From NCBI RefSeq assembly GCF_012932495.1, contig NZ_JABCNG010000001.1, forward strand, positions 806,001 to 870,000: 64,000 nt of DNA, in the 5' to 3' direction. The position numbers were made by a program, and so were the translations under genes. How positions within the stretch are numbered: the stretch's first letter is position 1; each line of letters opens with the position of its first letter. Under the pieces are notes generated by a model, which had not been told where the DNA came from, made no database searches, and saw only the letters and a list, made by a program, of their open reading frames with translations. Source of the DNA: Novosphingobium sp. SG919. Lineage in GTDB: Bacteria > Pseudomonadota > Alphaproteobacteria > Sphingomonadales > Sphingomonadaceae. Positions 37,568-47,095 of the stretch are shown piece after piece.

Positions 37568-39976
37568 TCAAACTCCCCAGATGTCGCGGGCATATTCGCC
37601 GATCGTGCGATCGGACGAGAACCAGCCCACGTTGGCGATGTTGCGGATCGCGCTGGCGCGCCAGGCGGCCTGGTTTTCCCAGCGCTTGTCCACCCCGCGC
37701 TGCGCGGCGTGATAGGCATCGAAATCGGCCGCCACCAGGAACCAGTCGCTGTCGTAAAGCCCGCCCATCAGGCCGGCATAGCGCTGCGGATCGTCGGGCG
37801 AGAACACGCCGCTGGCAATCGCGGAAATGGCCTGCTGCAATTCGCGGCTGCTCTCGATCACCGCGCGCGGGTTATAGTTTTCGCGGGTCTGGGCCACTTC
37901 GTCTGCCGTCAGGCCGAAGATCACGATGTTGTCATCGCCCACGCGGTCCTTGATCTCGATATTCGCGCCGTCGAGGGTGCCGATGGTGAGTGCGCCGTTG
38001 AGCGCGAACTTCATGTTGCCCGTGCCCGATGCTTCCATGCCCGCGGTGGAGATCTGTTCCGAAAGATCGGCGGCCGGAATGATGCGTTCGGCCAGGGTCA
38101 CGTTATAGTTCGGCACGAACACCACCTTGAGGAGTCCCCCGACGGAAGGGTCGGAGTTGACGCGGCGGGCAATGTCGTTGGCCAGTTTGATGATCAGCTT
38201 GGCATTGTGATAGCTTGGCGCGGCCTTGCCCCCGAAGATCTTTACGCGCGGGGTCCAGTCGCGTTCCGGGTGGCTGCGAATTTGGTCATAGAGCGCAACG
38301 GTTTCCACCAGGTTGAGCAACTGGCGCTTGTATTCGTGGATGCGCTTGATCTGCACGTCGAACAGCGCATCGGGATCGATGCGGGTGCCGGTCAATTGCT
38401 TGATATGCCCGGCCAGCGCCACCTTGTTGGCGCGCTTGACCTCGGCAATGCGTTCACCCAGCGCGGCGTCATCGGCCAGGGCATTGAGTTCCGAAAGCTT
38501 TTCCGCGTCATCCAGGAATGCGTCGCCGATCGCATCCTTGATCACGCCCACCAGACGCGGATTGCACTGCTGCAGCCAGCGGCGCGGGGTGACGCCATTG
38601 GTCTTGTTGTTGATGCGCGTGGGATAGAGCGCGTGCAGATCGGCAAAGACCGTGCTTTTCATCAGCTCGGTATGCAGCGCGGCCACGCCGTTGATCGAAT
38701 GCGCGCCCACGAAAGCCAGGTTGGCCATGCGCACGCGCCGCTCGCCGCCTTCGTCGATCAGGCTGATCGCGGCAATTGCGCGGTCATCCAGTCCCGCCTT
38801 GCGCGCTTCGCGCAGCACGCGGCTGTTGATCGCATAGATGATCTGCATGTGGCGCGGCAGCAGGCGTTCGAACAGCGGCAGCGGCCAGCTTTCCAGTGCC
38901 TCGGGCAGCAGGGTGTGGTTGGTATAGCCCACCGTGCGCTTGGTCACTTCCCAGGCTTCATTGAATTCAAGGCCATGCACGTCCACCAGCAAGCGCATCA
39001 GCTCGGCCACGGCCACGCTCGGGTGCGTGTCGTTGAGCTGGATCGCGGCCTTGTCGGGCAGGGTGCGCACGTCGCCATGGTATTGCGCGTGGCGGCGCAC
39101 GATGTCCTGGATGGAAGCAGAGGTGAAGAAGTATTCCTGGCGCAGGCGCAGCTCCTGGCCTGCCGGGGTGCTGTCGGCCGGATAGAGCACGCGCACCAGC
39201 GCATCGGCGCGCACTTGTTCGGCCAGCGCCCCGGCATGGTCGCCGGCGTTGAACGCATCCAGGCGGATGGGATCGAGTGGGTTGGCCGTCCACAGGCGCA
39301 GGGTGTTCACCCGCTTGCCCTTGTAGCCCACCACTGGCGTATCGACGGCGTTGGCTTCCACCTTTTCATGCGGATGCCATTCCACGCCATCGCCATTGTC
39401 GATCACTTCCCCGCCAAAGCCGATCATGTAGGCGCTTTCGCGGCGGTCGAATTCCCAGGGATTGCCGTGGCTCAGCCAGGTTTCGGGCAATTCCACCTGC
39501 CAGCCATCGTCGATGCGCTGGCGGAACATGCCGTTTACATAGCGGATGCCATAGCCGTAGGCGGCAATGTCCAGGCTGGCGAGGCTTTCCATGAAGCAGG
39601 CAGCCAGGCGGCCCAGGCCACCGTTGCCCAGCGCGGCATCGGGTTCCAGCTCTTCCAGCGCTGCCAGGTCAAAGCCATGGCTGGCCAGCGCCTTTTCCAT
39701 CTCGCGGGTGAGGCCAAGGTTCGACAGCGCATCGCGCAGCAGCCGCCCGATCAGGAATTCCAGGCTGAGGTAGTAGACCCGCTTGCCGCCTTCGTCATAG
39801 GTCTTGCGGGTGGATTCCATCCAGCGGTCGATGACCACGTCGCGCAGCGCCAGGCAGGTGGCGGTATACCAGTCATGCGGCTTGGCGGCGCGTTCGTCCT
39901 TGCCCACGCGGTGACGCAGCACATCGATGATGTGGGCGTCGATTTCGGCAACCTTGGACGTGATTTCGAGGGTCAT
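37568..39976 (-). CDS. glgP: Glycogen phosphorylase
   Basis: 802 residues, GT35. The N-terminal part has RVYYLSLEFLIGRLLRDALS and ALGNGGLGRLAACFMESLA, both highly conserved. The pyridoxal-phosphate Lys lies in EASGTGNMKFALNGALTIG near the C-terminus. It releases glucose-1-phosphate from glycogen chain ends. ATG 39976 (GGAG 9 bp upstream) is preferred to GTG 39991. First gene of the six-gene glycogen operon; the promoter should lie in the 537-bp gap upstream. Confidence 0.97.
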   Translation of the reverse strand: MTLEITSKVAEIDAHIIDVLRHRVGKDERAAKPHDWYTATCLALRDVVIDRWMESTRKTYDEGGKRVYYLSLEFLIGRLLRDALSNLGLTREMEKALASHGFDLAALEELEPDAALGNGGLGRLAACFMESLASLDIAAYGYGIRYVNGMFRQRIDDGWQVELPETWLSHGNPWEFDRRESAYMIGFGGEVIDNGDGVEWHPHEKVEANAVDTPVVGYKGKRVNTLRLWTANPLDPIRLDAFNAGDHAGALAEQVRADALVRVLYPADSTPAGQELRLRQEYFFTSASIQDIVRRHAQYHGDVRTLPDKAAIQLNDTHPSVAVAELMRLLVDVHGLEFNEAWEVTKRTVGYTNHTLLPEALESWPLPLFERLLPRHMQIIYAINSRVLREARKAGLDDRAIAAISLIDEGGERRVRMANLAFVGAHSINGVAALHTELMKSTVFADLHALYPTRINNKTNGVTPRRWLQQCNPRLVGVIKDAIGDAFLDDAEKLSELNALADDAALGERIAEVKRANKVALAGHIKQLTGTRIDPDALFDVQIKRIHEYKRQLLNLVETVALYDQIRSHPERDWTPRVKIFGGKAAPSYHNAKLIIKLANDIARRVNSDPSVGGLLKVVFVPNYNVTLAERIIPAADLSEQISTAGMEASGTGNMKFALNGALTIGTLDGANIEIKDRVGDDNIVIFGLTADEVAQTRENYNPRAVIESSRELQQAISAIASGVFSPDDPQRYAGLMGGLYDSDWFLVAADFDAYHAAQRGVDKRWENQAAWRASAIRNIANVGWFSSDRTIGEYARDIWGV

Positions 39977-40513
39977 GGCTACTGGCTCCACCTGCTTTGG
40001 GCCGTGCCATGCTGCGTGCCCAAGGGCGCAACATGGATCGGGCCGGTTATCCCGGCCTTTCGCTGGCTCCTGCCCCCGTATCGCGTGACGCCGTTGCCGC
40101 CCCCTTGCGACATGCGACCACGGCCAGCGGCTTGTTGTCGCCGCCCGAATTGCCCCCGGCTGCGACCTCCCGATGCAAGGGGTAAGCTAGGCCAGCCCCT
40201 GCCGACAAGCGCAGAGTTGCAAACAATGTAAGAACGGCGCCGCCCGCCCATCGAATTGTGCGTGAACGCCTGCCCCATTGCGCGCATCCCCCCATGGCCC
40301 CGCACGCTGTGCTGCGCGTCTGGCCTGCAACAGGAAGGCTAGGCGCAAATCCTGCGCCTGTCTGCCTGCTTGGGGATTGAATACGATTGCGAGGGCGCGC
40401 GCAACTGGGGGGCTTCGACAAGCGCAGCCTGAACGGAATTCGAGAGATGGTACCGAATTCCGTTCGCCCTGGGCCTGTCGAAGGGCTCTTCCCGAAAACG
40501 CGGCGCCAGATCC
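39977..40513. other. Intergenic region, 537 bp, upstream of the glycogen operon
   Basis: It should contain the glg promoter on the minus strand, near 39980-40200, though I see no consensus pair. The region 40411-40485 holds the family C inverted repeat next to the 3' end of the TonB receptor gene. No coding sequence is supported. Confidence 0.45.
40411..40485. repeat. Family C palindromic repeat, inverted pair
   Basis: Left arm 40411-40442 (GGCTTCGACAAGCGCAGCCT then GAACGGAATTCG) and right arm 40454-40485 (CGAATTCCGTTCGCCCTGGG then CCTGTCGAAGGG) around an 11-base centre. Arms match except for a few internal bases. It sits 28 bp after the TonB receptor stop (minus strand) and could act as a transcript-end hairpin. 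Confidence 0.88.
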
Positions 40514-42625
40514 TTACTTCAACCCGATCCGCAGCCCCGCCCACAGCGTGCGCGGCGTGCCGATGTCGATCGTGCCGCCCGAATTGCGCGTGACGATCGT
40601 GGTGTCGAACAGGTTCTCCCCGCGCAACACCAGGCTGGCCCAGGGCGCCAGCGGCACTTGGGCAAAAGCATCCAGCGTGGTCGCTGCGCGCAGCGGCGCG
40701 GTCTGGAGATCGTCTTCATAGGCCAGGCCCACGTGGCGCAGCGTCACCGCGCCGGTCCAGCGCGGGACAGGGTGCCAGGCCAGCGTGGCGCTGCCGGCAA
40801 TGCGCGGTGTTTGCGCCGGGCGCATGCCGTCCAGCGCCGTGCCGGGCGCTTCCACCTTGGCGTCGGTCCAAGCCAGGCTGCCGTTGAAAGACAGCGTGCC
40901 GGCGGTGACTTCACCGCCCAGTTCCAGCCCGCGCGCGTGCACGGCGGCCACGTTCTGGCGCTGGCGCACCGTGGTGGTGCCGCTGGACGACAGCGTCACG
41001 TTGGCGATCGCGTCCTTCACCTTGTTGTCGAACGCCGTCAGCGTCAGCTTCACGCCCTTGGCCGGGGTCAGGTCGATCCCGCCTTCAAAGCCGATCAACC
41101 GCTCGTTCTTGAGCGCCGGGTTGCGCTGGGTGGTGGTCAGCGAAACGCCGCCACTGCCATTGGGCGCGGCGAGCGTGAACGAGCGATAGAGTTCGTTGAG
41201 CGTGGGCAGGCGCAGCCCGGTATAGGCCGCCCCGCGCAGCGCGGCCCAGCTTGCCGCCTGCAAGACCGCGCCACCGCGCCAGCTGCCCTGCCAGCCCGTG
41301 CGCGAGGCAACGGCAGGATCACCGACGGAGGTGACGGTCGTGGTCCCGGCCGCGTTCAATTCGCCATAGTGGCCCTGGGTGATCGCCCAGCGATCGGCGC
41401 GGCCGCCCGCGGTCAGCACCAGCGGGCCCAAAGTCCAGTCATCCTCGATAAAGAAGCCCACGTCATCGCTTCGCCCGCCGGCATTGCGCCGCGCGGTGAC
41501 CAGGCCGGTGACGGCGGAGATGGCGTTCTCCTTGGTTACGCCATCGGCCCGGCGCCAGTCTGCCCCCAGCTTGAGGACGTGGCCACCGCCCACCGGCGGG
41601 CGCAGTTCCAGCTTGCCGCCAAGGCCGGTGGACGGCGTGGCGTATTGGTCCAGCGTCTTCTTGAAACTCGTTGAACTCACCGTAACGGCGTGGAAATCGC
41701 GCGCCTGGACATACGCCAGCGCATCGAACTGCCAGGCGCCGCGGCCCACCAGGCGCAAGCTGGCATCCTGCCCGCTGATGCCATTGTCCGCCCCAGCAAA
41801 GCGCAAGGTGCGGTTGTCTTCGAACGCGGCCACGCGGGCCTGCAATTCCACGCTGCCCGTCAGGGGCGCCACCGCGCGCACGCCGGTTGACCAGCTTTCA
41901 TAGCGGGCCCGCACGCTGGCGGCCACGCGCTGGCTTTCCGGCGTCGTCCAAAAACCCTGACCGCGGTCCCACCGTCCGGTCACCACGGCAAAGCCTTGGC
42001 CCAGCTTGGGCGCCAGCGCGCCCGAAACCGTGGTCTCGCCGCGATCGTCCACCAGGCCCTGCGCGTTGAGCAAGCCCAGATCGGCCTGTCCGGCGCTGGT
42101 CATGTCCACCGTGCCGGCCACCGCGCCCGCGCCGAATGCGCCCGATCCGCCGCCGCGCTGCACGCGCACGCTGGCCAGGCGCTCGGGATCGATCGCGTTC
42201 ATGGGGATATAGCCAAAGAACGGATCGGCCATCGGTACGCCATCGAGCAACACCAGCGTGCGGCTGGTGGCATTGCCGCCCAGCGCGCGCAGGGTGATGC
42301 CCTGGGCCGATGGATTGGACGCGCGGCTGTCGGAACGGCGAAATTGCTGCACGCCGGCGGCCGAAAGCAGGGCGTCGTCGATTCGGCCCGATGCGGTGGC
42401 GTTCAACTGCGCGGCAGAAATCGTCTGCGTGTCATAAGCCGGGGTGGCGGGCGTCGCCGCCAGGCCCTGTCCGGTCACCACGATCGTGCGCCCCGCGCCA
42501 CTGGCGTCGGCTGCGTCAGGGGCTGCGTCAGGCGCATCTGCTGCCATCGCCGGCGCAGCCAGAGCCAGGGCAAGTCCCAATGCCATGGCCGAGGTAGATG
42601 GGAATTTGGTATGCAATGCGCGCAC
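40514..42625 (-). CDS. TonB-dependent outer-membrane receptor (BtuB/FepA-size class)
   Basis: 703 residues. The signal peptide (MRALHTKFPSTSAMALGLAL, then ALAAPAMA) precedes GRTIVVTGQGLAAT, a TonB-box region. The plug has ALLSAAGVQQFRRSDSRAS, RTLVLLDGVPMADPFFG and VRVQRGGGSGAFGAGAVAGT. The barrel ends LWAGLRIGLK, so the last residue is Lys rather than the usual aromatic. The start is GTG 42625 with AGGAGAGG 8 bp upstream; upstream in-frame ATGs lack a signal-peptide context. The ligand is unknown. Its leader contains an intrinsic terminator (42846-42874), so expression may be controlled by attenuation. Confidence 0.92.
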   Translation of the reverse strand: MRALHTKFPSTSAMALGLALALAAPAMAADAPDAAPDAADASGAGRTIVVTGQGLAATPATPAYDTQTISAAQLNATASGRIDDALLSAAGVQQFRRSDSRASNPSAQGITLRALGGNATSRTLVLLDGVPMADPFFGYIPMNAIDPERLASVRVQRGGGSGAFGAGAVAGTVDMTSAGQADLGLLNAQGLVDDRGETTVSGALAPKLGQGFAVVTGRWDRGQGFWTTPESQRVAASVRARYESWSTGVRAVAPLTGSVELQARVAAFEDNRTLRFAGADNGISGQDASLRLVGRGAWQFDALAYVQARDFHAVTVSSTSFKKTLDQYATPSTGLGGKLELRPPVGGGHVLKLGADWRRADGVTKENAISAVTGLVTARRNAGGRSDDVGFFIEDDWTLGPLVLTAGGRADRWAITQGHYGELNAAGTTTVTSVGDPAVASRTGWQGSWRGGAVLQAASWAALRGAAYTGLRLPTLNELYRSFTLAAPNGSGGVSLTTTQRNPALKNERLIGFEGGIDLTPAKGVKLTLTAFDNKVKDAIANVTLSSSGTTTVRQRQNVAAVHARGLELGGEVTAGTLSFNGSLAWTDAKVEAPGTALDGMRPAQTPRIAGSATLAWHPVPRWTGAVTLRHVGLAYEDDLQTAPLRAATTLDAFAQVPLAPWASLVLRGENLFDTTIVTRNSGGTIDIGTPRTLWAGLRIGLK

Positions 42626-42845
42626 TTGGCTCGTCCTCTCCTGACAGTCCCTGCCCATTGCGCCCCTTATGGTGAGGCCCCCTGGCGGCGTCATCCGCGA
42701 TTGTTCTGGTTATCGTGCGTGGCGCGTTTGCTGCGGCTTTGATGCCACATGCCCCCGTGCCCGCGGGGCGACGATGGCCGTTGCTTTGTCCTGGCGCCAT
42801 TGCACGTTAGGCCAATGACGCACGCCGCGGGCGGAGGCAGAAGGC

Positions 42846-42874
42846 AAAAAAAAGGCCGCACCAGATGGGCGGCC
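42846..42874 (-). terminator. Intrinsic terminator on the minus strand with no gene upstream of it
   Basis: On the minus strand: stem GGCCGC / GCGGCC with an inner CCA/TGG pair, followed by eight T residues (plus-strand A-run 42846-42853). It is 221 bp upstream of the TonB receptor start, and no coding sequence lies between it and the next gene. It implies a leader attenuator or a small RNA. Confidence 0.8.
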
Positions 42875-42963
42875 CTTCGAAAGTTTGGGAGAGGATGCCT
42901 GAAAGGCCCGCCCCTTTTGTCTGCCGCAGCGCAAATGTGCAAGTGCGAAATGCGGAACCAATC

Positions 42964-42978
42964 TTGCAAAAAATGCAA
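42964..42978. promoter_or_regulatory. Short inverted repeat, possible operator
   Basis: TTGCAAAAAATGCAA: perfect 5-bp arms around five A residues, in the AT-rich divergent region upstream of the vanillin dehydrogenase and TonB receptor genes. Could bind a regulator (ferulate genes are often under MarR-type repressors), but no such regulator is in the window. Confidence 0.35.
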
Positions 42979-43247
42979 TTGTTAAGCGCTCAGCAAGAAA
43001 CACCCTTTCCCTACCAGAATACATGCATTCCATTATAGATTTGAAATTTATGGATAAAAGGCGATAAGAGCATCTGCAACCAATCTGCGCTGATGCGGAA
43101 ATTGCAAATCACCCCGTATGTTTGCCTAGGCGAAATAGCAGGTGCCCCAAGGGGCATAACCGCCCGCGATGGGCCTGTGGCGGCACTGCCCGGTTGCGGC
43201 TGCCTGCGATGATTGCTATAAACCATAACATAATTGGGAGACTCACG

Positions 43248-44648
43248 ATGCAGTTCGAACGGCTCAATCCCCTTGATGGCTCGGTGGCATCTTCGGCCCC
43301 GGCCATGCAGGCTGCCGATATCCCCGCCATTGCCGCCGAGGCCGGTGCCGCGTTTCCGGCCTGGGCTGCCCAAGGCCCCAATGCACGGCGCGCCGTGCTG
43401 ATGAAGGCGGCCGCCGCGCTCGAAGCCCGCGCCGATGCCTTTGTCGAGGCGATGATGGGCGAAATCGGCGCCACCAAGGGCTGGGCGCTGTTCAACCTGG
43501 GCCTGGCCGCCAGCATGGTGCGCGAGGCTGCCGCGCTCACCACCCAGATCGCCGGCGAAGTGATTCCGTCCGACAAGCCCGGTTGCCTGGCCATGGCCCT
43601 GCGTGAACCGGTCGGCGTGATCCTGGGCATCGCGCCGTGGAATGCGCCAATCATCCTGGGCGTGCGCGCCATTGCCGTGCCACTGGCCTGCGGCAACGCG
43701 GTCATTCTCAAGGCATCGGAACAGTGCCCGCGCACCCATGCCCTGATTATCGAGGCTTTTGCCGAAGCCGGCTTCCCCGAAGGCGTGGTCCAGGTCGTCA
43801 CCAATGCCCCGGCCGATGCCGGCGCGGTGGTGGGCGCGCTGATCGATGCGCCGCAGGTCAAGCGCATCAACTTCACCGGCTCCACCGCGGTTGGCAAGAT
43901 CATCGCCACCCGCGCAGCCGGCCACTTGAAGCCCTGCCTGCTCGAACTGGGCGGCAAGGCGCCGCTGATCGTGCTGGAAGATGCTGACCTGGATGAAGCG
44001 GTCAAGGCCGCGGCCTTTGGCGCGTTCATGAACCAGGGCCAGATCTGCATGAGCACCGAGCGGATCATCGTGGTCGAAGCCGTCGCGGACGAATTTGCCA
44101 AGCGCTTCAAGGCGAAGGTCGAAACGCTCGCCGTGGGTGACCCGCGCGAGGGCAAGACCCCGCTGGGCGCGGTGGTCGATGCCAAGACCGTGGCGCACTG
44201 CCAGGGCCTGGTGCAGGACGCGCTTGATCACGGCGCCACGCTGCTGGTCGGCGGTGAAACCACCCACAACGTGCTGATGCCCGCCCATGTGGTGGATGGC
44301 GTGACGCAGGCCATGAAGCTGTTCCGCGATGAAAGCTTCGGCCCGGTCGTCGGCGTGATCCACGCGCGGGATGAAGCCCATGCCATCGCACTGGCCAACG
44401 ACAGCGAATATGGCCTCTCCGCCGCCGTGTTCACGCGCGACACCGCGCGTGGCCTGCGCGTGGCGCGCCAGATCACTTCGGGCATCTGCCACGTCAACGG
44501 CCCCACCGTGCACGATGAAGCACAGATGCCGTTCGGCGGTGTCGGCGCCTCTGGCTATGGCCGCTTTGGCGGCAAGGCCGGAATCGACAGCTTCACCGAA
44601 CTGCGCTGGATCACCGTGGAAACCCAACCCGGCCATTTCCCGATCTGA
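43248..44648 (+). CDS. vdh: Vanillin/benzaldehyde dehydrogenase (ALDH superfamily)
   Basis: 466 residues of aldehyde dehydrogenase fold. The cofactor loop is NFTGSTAVGK, the general-base Glu is in LELGGKAPLIVLEDADL, and the nucleophile Cys is in FMNQGQICMSTERIIV, wording characteristic of vanillin and salicylaldehyde dehydrogenases. MPFGGVGASGYGRFGG is near the C-terminus. It oxidises vanillin (and probably 4-hydroxybenzaldehyde) with NAD(P)+ to the acid. ATG 43248 has GGGAG at 7 bp. It is 34 bp upstream of the hydratase-lyase gene, whose product it consumes, so the pair is an operon. Confidence 0.88.
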   Translation: MQFERLNPLDGSVASSAPAMQAADIPAIAAEAGAAFPAWAAQGPNARRAVLMKAAAALEARADAFVEAMMGEIGATKGWALFNLGLAASMVREAAALTTQIAGEVIPSDKPGCLAMALREPVGVILGIAPWNAPIILGVRAIAVPLACGNAVILKASEQCPRTHALIIEAFAEAGFPEGVVQVVTNAPADAGAVVGALIDAPQVKRINFTGSTAVGKIIATRAAGHLKPCLLELGGKAPLIVLEDADLDEAVKAAAFGAFMNQGQICMSTERIIVVEAVADEFAKRFKAKVETLAVGDPREGKTPLGAVVDAKTVAHCQGLVQDALDHGATLLVGGETTHNVLMPAHVVDGVTQAMKLFRDESFGPVVGVIHARDEAHAIALANDSEYGLSAAVFTRDTARGLRVARQITSGICHVNGPTVHDEAQMPFGGVGASGYGRFGGKAGIDSFTELRWITVETQPGHFPI

Positions 44649-44682
44649 TTTTCCGAAACAAGAACACCGAAAGGACAATATC

Positions 44683-45534
44683 ATGGCAGAAGAACAGGCC
44701 GTGCGCGCGGAAGAGGATACCGTTGCCGTCACGATCGAGAACCGCATCGCCTGGGTGCGTTTCAACCGCCCGGAAAAGCGCAACTGCATGAGCCCCAAGC
44801 TCAACCGCCAGATGCTCAAGGTCATCGAGGAACTGGAATTCCGCGAAGACGTGGGCGTGCTGGTTCTGTCGGGCGAGGGCGATGCCTGGTCGGCCGGCAT
44901 GGATCTCAAGGAATACTTCCGCGAAACCGAAGCGCAGGGCCTGTGGGCCGTGCGCAAGGCGCAGCGCGAAGCCTATCGCTGGTGGAACCGCCTGCGCTGG
45001 TATGAAAAGCCCACCATCGCCATGGTCAATGGCTGGTGCTTTGGCGGCGGCTATGGCCCGCTCTATGCGTGCGACATCGCCGTGGCTTCGGATGATGCGC
45101 AGTTCGGCCTTTCCGAAATCAACTGGGGCATCCTGCCCGGCGGCGGCGCGTCCAAGGTGGCGGCCGATCTCATGCCGCTGCGCAAGGCGATGTACCACGC
45201 GATGATGGGCGAAAACCTCACCGGCCAGCAGGCTGCCGCGCAGGGTCTCGTCACCGAATCCGTGCCGCATGACCAGCTCAAGGCGCGCGTCCAGGCCGTT
45301 GCCGAAGCGCTGCTCAAGAAGGACGGCCATGCCCTGCGCGCCACCAAGTGGGCCGTGCGCCGCATGATCGACATGACCTATGAAAACGCCGAAGACTATC
45401 TGATCCGCGCCCAGGAAGCGCTGCACAGCTTTGGCGGCGTGGCCGCGCGCAAGGAAGCGACGCGCCAGTTCCTCGATGAAAAGAGCTTCAAGCCCGGCCT
45501 GGGCACGTTCGACACGTCGAAGATCAAGGACTGA
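44683..45534 (+). CDS. ech: Hydroxycinnamoyl-CoA hydratase-lyase (feruloyl-CoA to vanillin)
   Basis: 283 residues, crotonase fold, of the HCHL branch: VRFNRPEKRNCMSPKLNRQM, DAWSAGMDLKEYFRE (oxyanion loop with the lineage's SAGMDL), WWNRLRWYEKPTIAMVNGWC, FGGGYGPLYACD and EINWGILPGGGASK. It hydrates feruloyl- or coumaroyl-CoA and then cleaves it to vanillin or 4-hydroxybenzaldehyde plus acetyl-CoA. ATG 44683 has AAAGGA at 7 bp. It is 34 bp after vdh and followed by a strong terminator. The CoA ligase that should feed it is not in this window. The symbol ferB is used in sphingobia. Confidence 0.92.
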   Translation: MAEEQAVRAEEDTVAVTIENRIAWVRFNRPEKRNCMSPKLNRQMLKVIEELEFREDVGVLVLSGEGDAWSAGMDLKEYFRETEAQGLWAVRKAQREAYRWWNRLRWYEKPTIAMVNGWCFGGGYGPLYACDIAVASDDAQFGLSEINWGILPGGGASKVAADLMPLRKAMYHAMMGENLTGQQAAAQGLVTESVPHDQLKARVQAVAEALLKKDGHALRATKWAVRRMIDMTYENAEDYLIRAQEALHSFGGVAARKEATRQFLDEKSFKPGLGTFDTSKIKD

Positions 45535-45563
45535 TCGCGCGTTCCTTTGCGACGTAATGCCAG

Positions 45564-45593
45564 ACCCCGGTGCCTTCGCGGCGCCGGGGTTTT
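45564..45593 (+). terminator. Intrinsic terminator after the vdh-ech operon
   Basis: Stem ACCCCGGTGCC / GGCGCCGGGGT (one G-T pair), loop TTCGC, then TTTT. It starts 29 bp after the ech stop codon. Confidence 0.88.
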
Positions 45594-45671
45594 GCACATC
45601 TGGCATCGCAAAAAGAGGTTGTGCGCGAAACCAATCGGGACCAGTTTCCGGCGCGAAAAGGAGTGCCCCCC

Positions 45672-47081
45672 ATGACACCGCCGATGAAACTGACGTTGCC
45701 CCTGGTTTCCCTCGCTGCCCTGGTCGCCACGCCCGCCCTGGCTGCCCCTTCCGGCCATGCCGAGGCGGAAGCCCAGACGCTCGACTTGTCCAAGCAGACC
45801 ATCGCCATGCGCTCGGTGCAGGGGCCGGGCAACGAAACGCCCAAGGTTGCCGCGCTCTATCGCGACACGCTGGTCAAGGCCGGCTGGGCACCGTCTGACA
45901 TTGAGATCGTGCCGGTGGACGATACCGCCTATCTGCTCGCCACCTGGAAAGGCAGCGACCCCAGCCTCAAGCCGCTGGTGCTCTCGGGCCATATGGACGT
46001 GGTGGAAGCCAAACGCGCGGATTGGGAACGCGATCCTTTCGTGCCGGTGGTGGAAAACGGCTACCTGTTCGGGCGCGGGGCGCTCGACATGAAGTTCAAC
46101 GCCGCGCTCGCAGTCTCCACCCTGATCGAAATGCGGCACAAGGGGTTCAAGCCCAAGCGCACGATCATCATCGCTTTTTCGGGTGACGAAGAAACCACCA
46201 TGAAGACCAGCCGCCTGATCGCCGAACGGCTGAAAGGGCAGGCGGGGCTGGTCATCAACGTCGATGGTGGCGGCGGCATGCTAGCCGAAGACACCGCCAA
46301 GCCGCTCGCCTGGACCTGGGACGGCGCGGAAAAGAACTATGCCGATTTCCAGCTGGAAGTGACCAATCCCGGCGGCCACAGCTCGGCCCCGCGCAAGGAC
46401 AATGCCATCGTTCAGCTCAGCCAGGCACTGGTGGCGATCGGCGCCTATCACTTCACCCCCGAACAAAGCCCGCTGACCAAGGCGTTCTTCGAAAGCGCGG
46501 CCAAGATCACGCCCAACCCGCAAGTCGCCGGCGCGATGCGCTCCTTCGCCGCCGATCCCACCGATGCCGCTGCCATCGCCACGCTGCGGTCCTTGCCCGA
46601 ATTCATCGGCCGCATCGAAACCACCTGCGTGCCCACCATGGTCAATGGCGGCCACGCGCTCAACGCCCTGCCGCAACGCGCCACGGCCAACATCAACTGT
46701 CGCATCTTCCCCGGCCACAAGCGCGAAGATATCATGGCCGAGCTGGCCAAAGTGGCGAACATGCCGGTGGTCAAGTTCACCGACGTGACCGAAGGCTCCA
46801 CCCCGTCGCCGGCCAGCCCGATGCGCCCCGATTTCGTGAATGCGGCAAACAAGGCCATTCACCTGGCCTATCCCGGCATTGCCGTGATCCCGGCCCAGGC
46901 CTCCGGCGCGTCGGACTCGATGTGGTACCGCGTCAACGGCGTGGATGCCTATGGCGCCAGCCCCGTGCTGATCAAGGACAGCGAAGAATTCGCCCACGGC
47001 CTCAACGAACGCGTGCCGTTGTCGAACATCGCCCCCGGCGTGGTCTACTTCACCAGCCTCTTCACCGACCTGTCGAAGTAA
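45672..47081 (+). CDS. Exported M20-family metallopeptidase
   Basis: 469 residues. Sec signal peptide (MKLTLPLVSLAALVATPALA). The zinc ligands of the M20 family are visible: His and Asp in LSGHMDVVEA, bridging Asp in FGRGALDMKF, Glu pair in FSGDEETTM, Asp in INVDGGGG, and the C-terminal His in EEFAHGLNER. An inserted dimerisation domain includes NPGGHSSAPRKDNA. Likely a periplasmic amino- or carboxypeptidase acting on short peptides. ATG 45672 has AAAAGGAG at 8 bp. It has its own leader after the ech terminator, so it is a separate unit. Confidence 0.92.
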   Translation: MTPPMKLTLPLVSLAALVATPALAAPSGHAEAEAQTLDLSKQTIAMRSVQGPGNETPKVAALYRDTLVKAGWAPSDIEIVPVDDTAYLLATWKGSDPSLKPLVLSGHMDVVEAKRADWERDPFVPVVENGYLFGRGALDMKFNAALAVSTLIEMRHKGFKPKRTIIIAFSGDEETTMKTSRLIAERLKGQAGLVINVDGGGGMLAEDTAKPLAWTWDGAEKNYADFQLEVTNPGGHSSAPRKDNAIVQLSQALVAIGAYHFTPEQSPLTKAFFESAAKITPNPQVAGAMRSFAADPTDAAAIATLRSLPEFIGRIETTCVPTMVNGGHALNALPQRATANINCRIFPGHKREDIMAELAKVANMPVVKFTDVTEGSTPSPASPMRPDFVNAANKAIHLAYPGIAVIPAQASGASDSMWYRVNGVDAYGASPVLIKDSEEFAHGLNERVPLSNIAPGVVYFTSLFTDLSK

Positions 47082-47095
47082 ATCGACCAAAAAAA

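Larger units (their letters stand above)
42626..43247. other. Divergent intergenic region, 622 bp
   Basis: It separates the TonB receptor (minus) from the ferulate genes (plus). It includes the minus-strand terminator (42846-42874), the TTGCA dyad (42964-42978) and an AT-rich stretch at about 43000-43080 that stands out from the GC-rich surroundings and probably carries promoters. No protein-coding gene is supported, but a small RNA ending at the terminator is possible. Confidence 0.5.

Noticed and set aside
42840..43030. Cobalamin riboswitch in the TonB receptor leader
   Set aside because: A GGGAAAGGGTG string looked suggestive, but the conserved downstream boxes are absent in the right order.
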